64,000 nucleotides of DNA from Rhodoplanes tepidamans (GTDB lineage Bacteria > Pseudomonadota > Alphaproteobacteria > Rhizobiales > Xanthobacteraceae). Both the position numbers and the translations under genes were made by a program. The stretch is taken from contig NZ_JAUSUJ010000014.1 of assembly GCF_030813915.1 (NCBI RefSeq), forward strand, positions 124,001 through 188,000, given 5' to 3'. A model generated the notes under the pieces. That model was given only the letters and a program-made list of their open reading frames with translations. It searched no databases and was not told the origin of the DNA. Positions 33,441 through 42,251 of this stretch are shown here, piece after piece. Within the stretch, counting starts at the first letter, position 1, and each line of letters begins with the position of its first letter.

Positions 33441-34232
33441 ATGCTTTCGAAGCGTAGCGTCATCGTCGCCCTCGGCCTTGCCGCCCTGGCGATTCCGTTC
33501 GGCGGCGCCCATGCGCAGACCGCGCTCGACGACGTCCTGAAGGCCAAGACCGTCAGGATCGGCGTTCCTACCGATTACCCGCCCTACGGCTTCGTCGGGC
33601 CGGACCTGAAGCCCATGGGCCTCGACATCGACGTCGCCGGCCTGATCGGCACCCGGCTGGGCGTGAAGGTCGAGCTCGTGCCCGTGGTCAGCGCCAACCG
33701 CATTCCGTATCTGCAGACCCGGAAGGTCGACCTGATCGTGTCGACCCTCGGCCGCAACGAGGAGCGGGCGAAGATCATCGACTTCAGCCACGCCTATGCG
33801 CCGTTCTACCAGGGCGTCTTCGCCCTCAAGACGACCGAGATCAAGACCTTCGCCGATCTTGCCGGCAAGACCGTGGCGGTCGCCCGCGGCGCCATGGAGG
33901 ACGAGATGCTGGCCCAGGTGGCGCCGCCCACGACCATCGTGAAACGCTTCGAGGACCAGGCCGCGACCACGGCCGCCTTCGCGTCCGGCCAGACCCAGGT
34001 GATCGCCACCAGCGTATCCAACATCGGGGTGCTGAGCCAGAAGAACCCGGGCCTCGGCGTCGAGTACAAGCTGCTGCTGCGCGACAGCCCGTGCTTCGTC
34101 GGCATCGCCAAGGGCGAGGACGCGCTGCGCGGCAAGGTTAACGCCATCATCCTGGCCGCCAAGGCGGACGGCACGCTGGAGAAGCTGTCGCAGAAATGGC
34201 TGAAGCGCGGCGCCGGCGACCTGCCGCTGTGA
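33441..34232 (+). CDS. Amino-acid ABC transporter substrate-binding protein
   Basis: 263 residues with a signal peptide (1-25, ending AHAQ) and a family 3 solute-binding fold: VRIGVPTDYPPYGFVGPD, PMGLDIDVAGLIG, LIVSTLGRNEER and the C-terminal LEKLSQKWL. It captures a polar amino acid in the periplasm and delivers it to the two permeases encoded next. ATG 33441 begins the signal peptide. Genes for two permeases and an ATPase follow, so the system is complete. Confidence 0.9.
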   Translation: MLSKRSVIVALGLAALAIPFGGAHAQTALDDVLKAKTVRIGVPTDYPPYGFVGPDLKPMGLDIDVAGLIGTRLGVKVELVPVVSANRIPYLQTRKVDLIVSTLGRNEERAKIIDFSHAYAPFYQGVFALKTTEIKTFADLAGKTVAVARGAMEDEMLAQVAPPTTIVKRFEDQAATTAAFASGQTQVIATSVSNIGVLSQKNPGLGVEYKLLLRDSPCFVGIAKGEDALRGKVNAIILAAKADGTLEKLSQKWLKRGAGDLPL

Positions 34233-34299
34233 GCCACGGATCGGCGGGCCGGGCGCCGCGCCCGGCCCGCGCCGCCGCCCCGAGCACCCGGAACCGCCC

Positions 34300-34962
34300 A
34301 TGCGCGTCGCGCTCGACTTCTGGCCCGTCCTGGCCCAATGGCCGCTGCTGCTCGAAGGCGCGGCCTGGACCCTCGGCCTCACCGCCGTCGCCACCCTGCT
34401 CGGGTCGTCGGTCGGGGTCGCCTGCGCCTGGGCCCGCGTCAGCGGCCCGTGGGCGCTGCGCGTCCCGGCCGCGGCCTATGTCGAGCTGATCCGCAACACG
34501 CCGTTCATCGTGCAGCTCTTCTTCGTCTTCTTCGGGCTGCCGGCGGCGGGCATCAGGCTGACCCCGCTCACCGCCTCGATTCTCGCCATGACCATCAATC
34601 TCGGCGCCTACGCCACCGAGATCGTCCGGGCCGGCATCCAGGCGACCCCGCGCGGCCAGATCGAGGCGGCGGAGAGCCTGGCGCTGACGCGGCTCCAGGT
34701 CTTCGTCCACATCGTCCTGCCGCCGGCCCTGAAGCGGGTGTGGCCGGCCCTGACCAGCCAGATCATCATCGTGATGCTCGGCTCGGCGGTCTGTGGCCAG
34801 ATTTCGATGGAGGAGCTGAGCCACGCCGCCAACCTGATCCAGAGCCGCAACTTCCGTGCCTTCGAGGCCTACATCCTGGCGACCCTCGTCTATCTCGGGC
34901 TCGCCATCCTGGTCCGCCGGGTGCTGCACTGGGCCGGCCAGCGCTTCGTCTTCGGCAGCTGA
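34300..34962 (+). CDS. Amino-acid ABC transporter permease 1
   Basis: 220 residues, about five transmembrane helices. The HisM-type motif ELIRNTPFIVQLFFVFFGLP and the EAA loop (EAAESLALTRLQVFVHIVLPPALK) that contacts the ATPase are present. It lies 67 bases after the binding-protein gene and 11 bases before the second permease. Confidence 0.9.
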   Translation: MRVALDFWPVLAQWPLLLEGAAWTLGLTAVATLLGSSVGVACAWARVSGPWALRVPAAAYVELIRNTPFIVQLFFVFFGLPAAGIRLTPLTASILAMTINLGAYATEIVRAGIQATPRGQIEAAESLALTRLQVFVHIVLPPALKRVWPALTSQIIIVMLGSAVCGQISMEELSHAANLIQSRNFRAFEAYILATLVYLGLAILVRRVLHWAGQRFVFGS

Positions 34963-34973
34963 GGAGGGGCACG

Positions 34974-35627
34974 GTGGTCGAGTTCACGCTCTGGGACATC
35001 CTGCGCAACCTGCTGCTCGCGGCGCGCTGGACCGTGGTGCTCTCGCTGATCGCCTTCGCGGGCGGCGGCGCCGTCGGCCTCGTCCTGCTGGTGCTGCGCC
35101 TGACCGGAAACCGCGTCGCCGACGCGGCGATCGGCGCCTATGTGCAGCTGTTCCAGGGCACGCCACTGCTGATGCAGCTCTTCCTCCTCTATTTCGGCAT
35201 CGCGCTGTTCGGGGTCGAGACCTCGCCCTGGATGGCGGCCTGCGTGGCGCTGATCCTCTACGCCTCGGCCTATCTGACCGAGATCTGGCGCGGCTGCGTC
35301 GCGGCTGTGCCGCGCGGCCAGTGGGAGGCGTCGGCGAGCCTGGCGCTCGGCTTCGGCCAGCAGCTCGCGCACGTCGTGCTGCCGCAGGCGCTGCGGATCG
35401 CGGTGCCGCCGACGGTCGGATTCCTGGTACAGGTCGTCAAGGGAACCGCGCTCGCCTCGGTGATCGGCTTCGTCGAGCTCACCAAGGCGGGCGGCATGAT
35501 CGCCAACGTCACCTACGAGCCGCTGCTGGTCTACGGCTGCGTCGCGCTGATCTATTTCGCGCTGTGCTTCCCGATCAGTCTCTATGCCGGCTCCCTCGAA
35601 AGGAAGCTCCATGTCGGCCGGCGCTGA
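34974..35627 (+). CDS. Amino-acid ABC transporter permease 2
   Basis: 217 residues, about five transmembrane helices. It has [18 protein letters not shown] and the EAA loop ([24 protein letters not shown]). GTG 34974 follows a strong GAGGAGGGG Shine-Dalgarno. Its end overlaps the ATPase gene by 17 bases. With permease 1 it forms the heterodimeric channel. Confidence 0.9.
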   Translation: MVEFTLWDILRNLLLAARWTVVLSLIAFAGGGAVGLVLLVLRLTGNRVADAAIGAYVQLFQGTPLLMQLFLLYFGIALFGVETSPWMAACVALILYASAYLTEIWRGCVAAVPRGQWEASASLALGFGQQLAHVVLPQALRIAVPPTVGFLVQVVKGTALASVIGFVELTKAGGMIANVTYEPLLVYGCVALIYFALCFPISLYAGSLERKLHVGRR

Positions 35628-36411
35628 TCCCTCCGCGACGAACCCCGTGCTCGTGCCGCCGCACACCGAGGTCGGCGCCCCGATCGTGCGCATCACGGCG
35701 CTGCGCAAGTCGTTCGGCGACAACGAGGTGCTCAAGGGCATCGACCTCGACGTGATGCGCGGCGAGGTGGTGGCCGTGATCGGCAAGAGCGGCTCCGGCA
35801 AGAGCACGCTGCTCCGCTGCATCAACGGGCTCGAGGCGTTCCAGGAGGGCTCGCTCACCGTCGACGGCAAGCCGCTGCTGCACGAGAGCGCCCAGGCGAT
35901 GCGCGAGCTGCGCCAGCGCGTCGGCATGATCTTCCAGAGCTTCAACCTGTTCCCGCACCTGTCGGTGGGCCGGAACGTGATGCTGGCACCGCGCCTCGTC
36001 AAGAAGCGCAGGCCGGACGAGAACGAGGCCCGCGCCCGCCAGCTGCTCGACCGCGTCGGCCTGGCGGAGAAGTTCGACGCGATGCCGGACCAGCTGTCCG
36101 GCGGCCAGCAGCAGCGCGTCGCCATCGCCCGCGCCCTCGCCATGGACCCGGCCGTGCTGCTGTGCGACGAGATCACCAGCGCGCTCGATCCCGAGCTGGT
36201 CGGCGAGGTCCTCCGGGTGGTGGAGTCGCTCGCCGAGGACGGCATGACGCTGCTGATGGTCACCCACGAGATGGGCTTCGCCCGCAAGGTCGCCGACCGG
36301 GTGATCTTCATGCATCAGGGCCGGGTGCACGAATCCGGCCCGCCCGACTCGATCTTCGGCGCCCCGCGGACGCCGGAGCTGAAGCAGTTCCTGTCGTCGC
36401 TGCACGAGTGA
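35611..36411 (+). CDS. Amino-acid ABC transporter ATP-binding protein
   Basis: 266 residues. Walker [11 protein letters not shown]-loop [12 protein letters not shown], signature LSGGQQQR, Walker [13 protein letters not shown] and H-loop THE are all intact, so it should be active. The DEITSALD form is common in the PAAT class. ATG 35611 is favoured over upstream ATG 35584 because AGGA stands 7 bases before it and the domain begins soon after. Confidence 0.94.
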   Translation: MSAGADPSATNPVLVPPHTEVGAPIVRITALRKSFGDNEVLKGIDLDVMRGEVVAVIGKSGSGKSTLLRCINGLEAFQEGSLTVDGKPLLHESAQAMRELRQRVGMIFQSFNLFPHLSVGRNVMLAPRLVKKRRPDENEARARQLLDRVGLAEKFDAMPDQLSGGQQQRVAIARALAMDPAVLLCDEITSALDPELVGEVLRVVESLAEDGMTLLMVTHEMGFARKVADRVIFMHQGRVHESGPPDSIFGAPRTPELKQFLSSLHE

Positions 36412-36438
36412 CGGCAGCGGCGCGACTGCACTGACTGA

Positions 36439-36573
36439 CCCCTCGTGGTGAGGAGCGGCCGCAGGCCGCGTCTCGAACCTTGTGGCCCCGACACCGAGGC
36501 CGCCCTCGCCCTTCGAGACGGCTGCTTCGCAGCCTCCTCAGGGTGAGCGCGGAGGGATGTTCAGCACGAGGGG
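36439..36573. repeat. Large inverted-repeat element (family D)
   Basis: Ends CCCCTCGTG (36439-36447) and CACGAGGGG (36565-36573) are perfect complements. Inside, GCGTCTCGAA pairs with TTCGAGACG and GGCTGC-TTC-GCAGCC forms a hairpin. The layout is that of a dispersed element common in Bradyrhizobium-like genomes. No gene is inside. Confidence 0.65.
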
Positions 36574-36598
36574 CGGCGCACCGGTGCACCGCCCCTCG
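36567..36598. terminator. Bidirectional hairpin terminator
   Basis: CGAGGGGCGG (36567-36576) pairs with CCGCCCCTCG (36589-36598), and the centre GCACCGGTGC is itself a palindrome. It lies between the ABC ATPase stop (36411) and the CoA-transferase stop (36633) and can serve both. Confidence 0.65.
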
Positions 36599-36632
36599 GG
36601 AGTCCTGACATTCGGCCGACTCGCGACGCGCC

Positions 36633-38156
36633 CTACTCCGCGGCGCTCTGCGCCTGCTGCGCCTTCCACTCGGGCAGGAAGCGGAACGCCTGGTCGAGCA
36701 GATGCGGGGTGTGACGGCCGGGCGACTGCTCGAGCGCGCGGGAGAAGTACTCGCGCAGCGCCGGCTTGTAGTCCGGATGGGCGCAGTTCTCGATGATCAC
36801 CCTAGCGCGCTGCTTCGGCGACAGGCCGCGCAGGTCGGCGAGCCCCTGCTCGGTGACGATCACGTGGACGTCGTGCTCGGTGTGGTCGACGTGGGTGACC
36901 ATCGGGACGATGCAGGAGATCGAACCGTTCTTGGCGGTCGACGGGGTCATGAAGATCGACAGGAAGGCGTTGCGGGCGAAGTCGCCCGAGCCGCCGATGC
37001 CGTTCATGATCGCGGTGCCGGCGATGTGGGTCGAGTTCACGTTGCCGTAGATGTCCGCCTCGATCAGGCCGTTCATGGCGATGATGCCGAGCCGGCGGAT
37101 GACCTCGGGATGGTTGCTGATCTCCTGCGGGCGCAGTATCACGTTCTTCTTCAGCTCGGCGGCGTCGCGGTTGAAGGCGAGCGCGGTCTCGGGGCTGAGC
37201 GACACCGCTGTCGCCGAGGCGAACCGCATCTTGCCGGCCTTGATCAGGTCGAGCATGCCGTCCTGCAGCACCTCGGTGTAGGCCGTCAGATCCTCGAACG
37301 GCCCCTCGATCAGGCCGCCCAGCACCGCGTTGGCGACGTTGCCGACGCCCGACTGCAGCGGCAGCATGCTGCGCGGCAGGCGGCCCCGCTTCACCTCGTG
37401 GTCGAGGAACTCGAGGATGTGGCCGGCGATCCGCTTCGAGTTGGCGTCGGGCGGCGAGAACGGCGTGTTGCGGTCGTGGCTGTCGGTCTCGACCACGGCG
37501 ACGACCTTGCTCAGGTCGACATTGTAGTAGCGGTCGCCGATGCGATCGCCCGGGTTGTTGATCGGAACCGGACGACGATCCGGCGGGCGGCGGGTGCCGT
37601 AGTAGATGTCGTGCATGCCGTCGAGGGCGAGGTTCACCCACGAGTTCACCTCGAGGACGATCTTGTCGGCCTGGTCGAGCCAGGTCTTGTTGTTGCCGAT
37701 CGAGTTCGCCGGAACCAGCCGGCCGTCCTCCAGCACCGCGGCGACCTCCACCACGGCCACGTCGAGCTTGCCGAGGAAGCCGAACCAGGCGTACTGGGCG
37801 ACGTGCGAGAGATGGATGTCGGTGTACTCCATCTCTCCGGAGTTGATCTGCTTGCGGCAGATCGGATCGGACTGATAGGGCAGCCGCATCGCGAAGCCGT
37901 TGACCCGAGCGAGCGCGCCGTCGAGCTCCGGCGCCGTCGAGGCGCCGGTCCACACGCCGACCCGGAACGGCTCGCCGCGGGCGTGCGCGGCGTCGATGCG
38001 GTTCGCCAGCGCCAGCGGCACGGCCTTCGGATAGCCGGCCCCGGTGAAGCCGCTCATTCCCACATTGGCGCCCGGCGGGATGAGGGCGGCGGCCTCGTCG
38101 GCCGACATGATCTTGGAGCGAAGGGCGGGGTTGAGGATGCGGGCGGCGTTCGACAT
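36633..38156 (-). CDS. Acetyl-CoA hydrolase / succinyl-CoA:acetate CoA-transferase family protein
   Basis: 507 residues of the class I CoA-transferase (Cat1/AarC) family. Landmarks are GMSGFTGAGYPKAVPLAL, the CoA-binding SGVGNVANAVLGGL, the TEVLQD segment where the catalytic Glu is expected, GNVNSTHIAGT and GGSGDFARNAFLSIF. It moves CoA between short-chain acids, which could include acetate and succinate. ATG 38156 begins the conserved domain. It stands alone on the minus strand. Itaconate CoA-transferases belong to this family too, so it could serve the C5 cluster at 46-50 kb, but nothing proves it. Confidence 0.88.
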   Translation of the reverse strand: MSNAARILNPALRSKIMSADEAAALIPPGANVGMSGFTGAGYPKAVPLALANRIDAAHARGEPFRVGVWTGASTAPELDGALARVNGFAMRLPYQSDPICRKQINSGEMEYTDIHLSHVAQYAWFGFLGKLDVAVVEVAAVLEDGRLVPANSIGNNKTWLDQADKIVLEVNSWVNLALDGMHDIYYGTRRPPDRRPVPINNPGDRIGDRYYNVDLSKVVAVVETDSHDRNTPFSPPDANSKRIAGHILEFLDHEVKRGRLPRSMLPLQSGVGNVANAVLGGLIEGPFEDLTAYTEVLQDGMLDLIKAGKMRFASATAVSLSPETALAFNRDAAELKKNVILRPQEISNHPEVIRRLGIIAMNGLIEADIYGNVNSTHIAGTAIMNGIGGSGDFARNAFLSIFMTPSTAKNGSISCIVPMVTHVDHTEHDVHVIVTEQGLADLRGLSPKQRARVIIENCAHPDYKPALREYFSRALEQSPGRHTPHLLDQAFRFLPEWKAQQAQSAAE

Positions 38157-38405
38157 GACGTTCCGTTCGGTGCTGGGGGTCCACGGTTCTTCATTGAGCC
38201 GCCGTGGACTTATACGCGCGCACTGCGTCGAACTATCCGACGAACAACTTACCGGTGCCCTCCGAATATCTACCATGCGCTCATCGCGCGCGATCACGGG
38301 TAGTGATCACGTCGCGTTGCGCGCGTCGGCGTGCAATTGACGTTTTGTTGAGCATCTCGCCTCACGCGACGCCGTTGCGCGTGACGTCCGTCAGCCCGAC
38401 GCCCA
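38157..38405. other. Gap between CoA-transferase start and transglycosylase stop
   Basis: 249 bases holding the promoter of the minus-strand CoA-transferase gene. GC content is lower near 38210-38350. No ORF and no recognised box. Confidence 0.45.
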
Positions 38406-40490
38406 TCACCCCTGGCGCCCGCGCATGTCCGCATCGATGGTCAGGCGCCCGGGTGCGCGAAAGCGCGAACGGTAGATCTGCAGGTTCTCCATCACCCGCT
38501 GCACGTAGATGCGCGTCTCGGTGAACGGGATGCGCTCGACCCAGTCGACCGGGTCGACGGCGGGATCGCGCGGATCGCCGTAGCGCGCCGTCCACTGGCG
38601 CACCCGGCCGCGGCCGGCGTTGTAGCCGACGAAGGCGAGCACGTGATTGCCGTCGTAGGTCGTGACCAGATCGGTGATCTCGGCGGCGCCGAGCTGGACG
38701 TTGTAGGCGGGATCGCGATGGAGCCGCGCGGCGTCGAAGGCGACGCCGAGCCGCCGGGCGACGACCCGGCCGGTCGGCGCCGTCACCTGCATCAGCCCGA
38801 CCGCCTTGGCCGACGAGATCACCCGCGCATCGAACGCGCTCTCGGCACGGGCGATGGCGTAGACGAGGCTCGGATCGGGCCGCGGCCCGAGCGGCGGCGC
38901 GGCGGGCAGCCCGACGTCCGGAAAGGCGACGTGATCGAACGGCAGCCCACGGGCCAGCGCCCCGCGGCCGAGCGCCGTCATGGCGCGGGCGTCGCCGCGG
39001 GCGGCCGTGGCCTCGGCCACGAGGGTGAGCACGCCGACGTCGTCGACGCGGTCGAGATCGGCCACGAAGGGCACGACCAGATCGCGATGGCCGGTCGCGT
39101 AGAGCAGATCGACGGCCCGCACCAGCGCGCTGCGCTTCAGCGCCGCGCGCTGCGCCCCCGTGACCGGCGGCGGCCGGCGCACCGCGATGCTGCGCAGCCC
39201 GATCCGGGCGCGCGCGAGCTGGCCGTAATAGGCGGCGGAGTGCTGCGCCGCCGCCTCGTAGTGCCGGCGCGCCTCGGCCCGGCGGCCGCTCGCCTCGGCG
39301 GCGCGGCCGAGCCAGTAGCCGGCGCGCGCCAGCGAGGTCGGATGCGTCGTCAGGGTGCGGATGGCCGCGAAGTGCCGCTCCGCCGTTCGCGCGTCGCCGA
39401 GATAGCGCAGCGCGATCCAGCCCGCCGTGAACGGCTGATCGACCCGCAGCCCCTCCCGGACCGGACGCGGCGCCTGCGCCGCCACCCGCCGGGCGAGGCG
39501 GTAGCGGCGGCCGTCGAGCAGCTCGCGGACCAGGATGCGCGCCTCCTTCCACCACGCGTCTGGATCGACCACGACCGGGTCGTGGGCGACGGCCAGCATC
39601 GCGGCGGCGGCATCGGCCGGGTGGCCGGCGCGGCGGAGCCACTGGGCGCGGGTGAACTGGTAGGCGGGCTCGCGGTGCAGGGCCGCCGGCACCGCCTCGA
39701 TCGCCTTGCGGGCCACCGCACCGGGGCGGCGGGCCGCCTTGTGGGCCGTGACGATCGCGGCATGCCCGGCCCCGAGGCGCCGGGCCGCCCGCATGGCGCC
39801 GTCGAGATCGTCGGCGAAGAGCCGCGCCCGGAAGCGGGCGAGGTGGTCGGCCCGGCCGATCAGCGCGCCGGCGGTCTCCAGGAGGCGCTGTTCCAGCGCG
39901 GCCGAGAGCGCGTCGGCACGCCACGCCGCGCGAATGTGTCGCGCCGCTCCCGCGCGGTCGCCGCGGGCGAGCAGCGCACGGCCGAGCGCCAGCCGGCCGG
40001 CGGCGCCGAGCGGCTCGCGCCCGGCGAAGTAGCGCAGCACCGTGTCGGGCGAGGCGGTCTCGGTCCACAGTCGCAGCTCGGCGCGCCGATGCACCCGGTC
40101 GATCTCCGGCCAGACCGGATGGGCGCGCGCGAACGCCCAGTGGCGGGCGAAGCCGGCCGCCGGGTCGTCGGCCCGCAGGATGGTCCATTCGGCGAGCGAG
40201 CGGGCGACCGGGTCGCGCAGGCCGGCGCGACGGGCCGTGGCCGCCGCGACGTCGCCCCGCACCGCGAGCGCGATCGTCTCGCGTAGCGTCGCGAGCTCCG
40301 GTCCGGCGAGCGCGACCGGGACGGCGGCGGGCGCCGCCCGGTCGCTCGGCTCGTCCGCCGCGGTCCGCAGCAGATGCCCGATCGGATCCGCGGCGGTCCG
40401 CGAGGCCGCGCCGGCCGCCAGCCCGGCGGCGAGCCAGGCCAGACAGCCCAGCACGGAGATCGCGGCCCGGCCGCGCGCGCTCTGAGGCAT
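38406..40490 (-). CDS. Soluble lytic murein transglycosylase (Slt70-like)
   Basis: 694 residues. A signal segment (about 1-30, CLAWLAAGLAAGAA) precedes a long Ala/Arg-rich superhelical U/L region (about 60-540) and a C-terminal SLT domain (about 545-690). In the SLT domain the catalytic Glu is in AIARAESAFDA, followed by GLMQVTAPTG, AYNVQLGA and GYNAGRGRVRQW. Slt cleaves peptidoglycan between MurNAc and GlcNAc during wall turnover. ATG 40490 has a GGAGG Shine-Dalgarno. Confidence 0.92.
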   Translation of the reverse strand: MPQSARGRAAISVLGCLAWLAAGLAAGAASRTAADPIGHLLRTAADEPSDRAAPAAVPVALAGPELATLRETIALAVRGDVAAATARRAGLRDPVARSLAEWTILRADDPAAGFARHWAFARAHPVWPEIDRVHRRAELRLWTETASPDTVLRYFAGREPLGAAGRLALGRALLARGDRAGAARHIRAAWRADALSAALEQRLLETAGALIGRADHLARFRARLFADDLDGAMRAARRLGAGHAAIVTAHKAARRPGAVARKAIEAVPAALHREPAYQFTRAQWLRRAGHPADAAAAMLAVAHDPVVVDPDAWWKEARILVRELLDGRRYRLARRVAAQAPRPVREGLRVDQPFTAGWIALRYLGDARTAERHFAAIRTLTTHPTSLARAGYWLGRAAEASGRRAEARRHYEAAAQHSAAYYGQLARARIGLRSIAVRRPPPVTGAQRAALKRSALVRAVDLLYATGHRDLVVPFVADLDRVDDVGVLTLVAEATAARGDARAMTALGRGALARGLPFDHVAFPDVGLPAAPPLGPRPDPSLVYAIARAESAFDARVISSAKAVGLMQVTAPTGRVVARRLGVAFDAARLHRDPAYNVQLGAAEITDLVTTYDGNHVLAFVGYNAGRGRVRQWTARYGDPRDPAVDPVDWVERIPFTETRIYVQRVMENLQIYRSRFRAPGRLTIDADMRGRQG

Positions 40491-40817
40491 CCGATCCTCC
40501 GATGATGTCCGGCAAAACCGACCCGCCGTGCCGGGCGGGCCGCGGCAGTCTCCCGGCGAAACCGTTGATGAAGTGCAAACCTCTGTCAAATCAGGCAAAA
40601 CGGCAGCAGCACGGTGACCGTGGCAAGGCCGGCGCCCGGCCGCAGCGGCCGCCGCGACCCGGGCGCCTCGGCCTCCACACGCGCGTTAACCGAAGCTCAA
40701 ATCGCGTCCGTTACCGTCCAGATTCCCCCCAGCCGTCCGGGCGGTTCCGGCGCGCCGGGACACTCCCGACCGTGCCGCGCCCGTCCAGGCCGCGGCTCCT
40801 CCCGCGAGGCTGCAGCG
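40491..40817. other. Divergent control region, no gene seen
   Basis: 327 bases between divergent starts. It holds the sequence GCGTTAACCGAAGCTCAAA at about 40681-40699, which matches a CtrA box in only one half. Otherwise nothing recognisable. Confidence 0.45.
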
Positions 40818-41903
40818 ATGTCCGAGCCCTCCCTGCTGATCGACGAGCTCGACGAGACGCTGGCGGGCGGCTCGGCCGCCGACCGCACCCGCCTCCTCCA
40901 GCGGGTCACCGACCTCTATCTCGACGGCGCCGTGAATTATTCCGGGGAACAGGTCGCGCTGTTCGACGACGTGCTGGGGCGCCTGCTGGTCGACATCGAG
41001 GAGACGGCGCGGCGCGAACTCGCCCACCGCCTCGCCGGCGCCAAGGTGCCGCCCCCGAACGTCGCCCGTCAGCTCGCGCTCGATGCGGCCCCCGCCGTCG
41101 CCGCCCCGATGCTGATCCACACCGACAGCCTCGACGAGGCCGATCTCGTCGCCTGCGCCCGCAACGGCAGCCAGGTGCATCTGCTCGCCATCACCAAGCG
41201 GCCGGAGGTGAGCGCCCCCGTCACCGACGTGCTGGTGACGCGCGGCAGCGACATCGTGGTGCGCAGCGTCGCCGACAATGCCGGCTCCCACTTCTCCGAA
41301 GAGGGATTCGATGCGTTGGTGCAGCGCGCCGGTGACGACGACGTGCTGGCCACCCGGGTCGGCCGGCGGCAGGACCTGCCGCGGCACCATTTCGTCCGGC
41401 TTCTGGCCAAGGCCTCCGACGCGGTGCGGGCCCAGCTCCAGACCAGCCGGGTGGATCAGCCCGGCGACATCCGCGACATCGTGGCCCGCGTCACCGACGC
41501 GATCGCGGCCCGCACGGCGGCCGAATCCACCGACTACGCCACGGCGACCGCCGACGTGGCGGCGCTCGAGCAGAGCGGCGGGCTCGACGAGGCGGCGGTC
41601 CGCGACTTCGCCGCCTCCGGCAAGTTCGAGCACACCACCGCGGCGCTGGCGCGCCTCGCCGAGCTGCCGGTTCCGACCGTCGAGCGCATCCTGCTGCAGC
41701 AGCGCGCCGAGTCGCTGCTGTTCCTCGCCAGGGCACTGGGGCTCGGCTGGGCGACGACCCGCATCATCCTGCAGATGCGGCACGGCGACGTCGTCGTGCA
41801 CGACCAGGGCCTCGATCTCGTACGGTCGAGCTTCGAGCGCATCAAGCGGACGACGGCCCAGCAGATCCTCGACTTCCAGCGGAGCCGCAACGACCACGCC
41901 TGA
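40818..41903 (+). CDS. DUF2336-domain protein
   Basis: 361 residues, predicted fully helical, with HEAT-like helix pairs: LLQRVTDLYLDGAVNYSGEQVALFDDVL, RRELAHRLAG and repeated VLATRV / LARLAELPVPTVERIL segments. The DUF2336 family is widespread in alphaproteobacteria and has no established function. There is no signal peptide or membrane segment. The ATG follows a GAGG-containing leader. It lies between the transglycosylase and a chemoreceptor gene. Confidence 0.82.
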   Translation: MSEPSLLIDELDETLAGGSAADRTRLLQRVTDLYLDGAVNYSGEQVALFDDVLGRLLVDIEETARRELAHRLAGAKVPPPNVARQLALDAAPAVAAPMLIHTDSLDEADLVACARNGSQVHLLAITKRPEVSAPVTDVLVTRGSDIVVRSVADNAGSHFSEEGFDALVQRAGDDDVLATRVGRRQDLPRHHFVRLLAKASDAVRAQLQTSRVDQPGDIRDIVARVTDAIAARTAAESTDYATATADVAALEQSGGLDEAAVRDFAASGKFEHTTAALARLAELPVPTVERILLQQRAESLLFLARALGLGWATTRIILQMRHGDVVVHDQGLDLVRSSFERIKRTTAQQILDFQRSRNDHA

Positions 41904-42084
41904 CCTCCGGCGGGACCGGCCGCCCGCCGGCGCCCGCCGTCGCGGCGGCCGCCGCACGGGCCTGCCGCAGCCGGGCGAGCCGGTCCGCGTCCCGCCGCCG
42001 CCCCCAGACGAGATGCCAGACGGCGGCCGCCAGGATCGCGCCGTCGATCGCGAGATGGAACACCCCGATCGGCCACGTCTCCAT
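41842..42084 (-). CDS. Small single-span membrane protein, hypothetical
   Basis: 80 residues. The N-terminal half has one hydrophobic segment (about 5-25, GVFHLAIDGAILAAAVWHLVWG) followed by positive residues, the pattern of an inner-membrane micro-protein. The tail is low-complexity Gly/Arg. A good GGAGG Shine-Dalgarno stands 5 bases before ATG 42084. Its 3' end overlaps the DUF2336 gene antisense by 62 bases, so the call is uncertain. Confidence 0.45.
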   Translation of the reverse strand: METWPIGVFHLAIDGAILAAAVWHLVWGRRRDADRLARLRQARAAAAATAGAGGRPVPPEVRRGRCGSAGSRGSAGPSSA

Positions 42085-42251
42085 CCGAGCCTCCGGTGCC
42101 GGGACCTTTGAATCGATACCGCGAAAAAGTCCGCGCCTGCCGATTACCTTGCGGCTCCAGCTTATTAGTTATAATTTCCAACATGTTAACAACAAATCAT
42201 CGATTGCGTGCGAGTCTTCTTCGCGCTGGGAATACCTGAAGGAGACGTGCC
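42085..42251. promoter_or_regulatory. AT-rich leader of the chemoreceptor gene
   Basis: 42150-42205 is distinctly AT-rich and holds TATAAT at 42170-42175 with TTGCGG 15 bases upstream, a short spacing for sigma-70. GTTAAC occurs at 42184-42189. AAGGAG precedes the GTG start. Promoter identity is uncertain. Confidence 0.35.

Noticed and set aside
40681-40699. TTAA-N7-TCAA before the DUF2336 gene as a CtrA box
   Set aside because: Only one half matches the consensus.
42149-42175. Sigma-70 promoter TTGCGG-N15-TATAAT before the chemoreceptor
   Set aside because: The spacing is two bases short, so it was listed only as an AT-rich leader.
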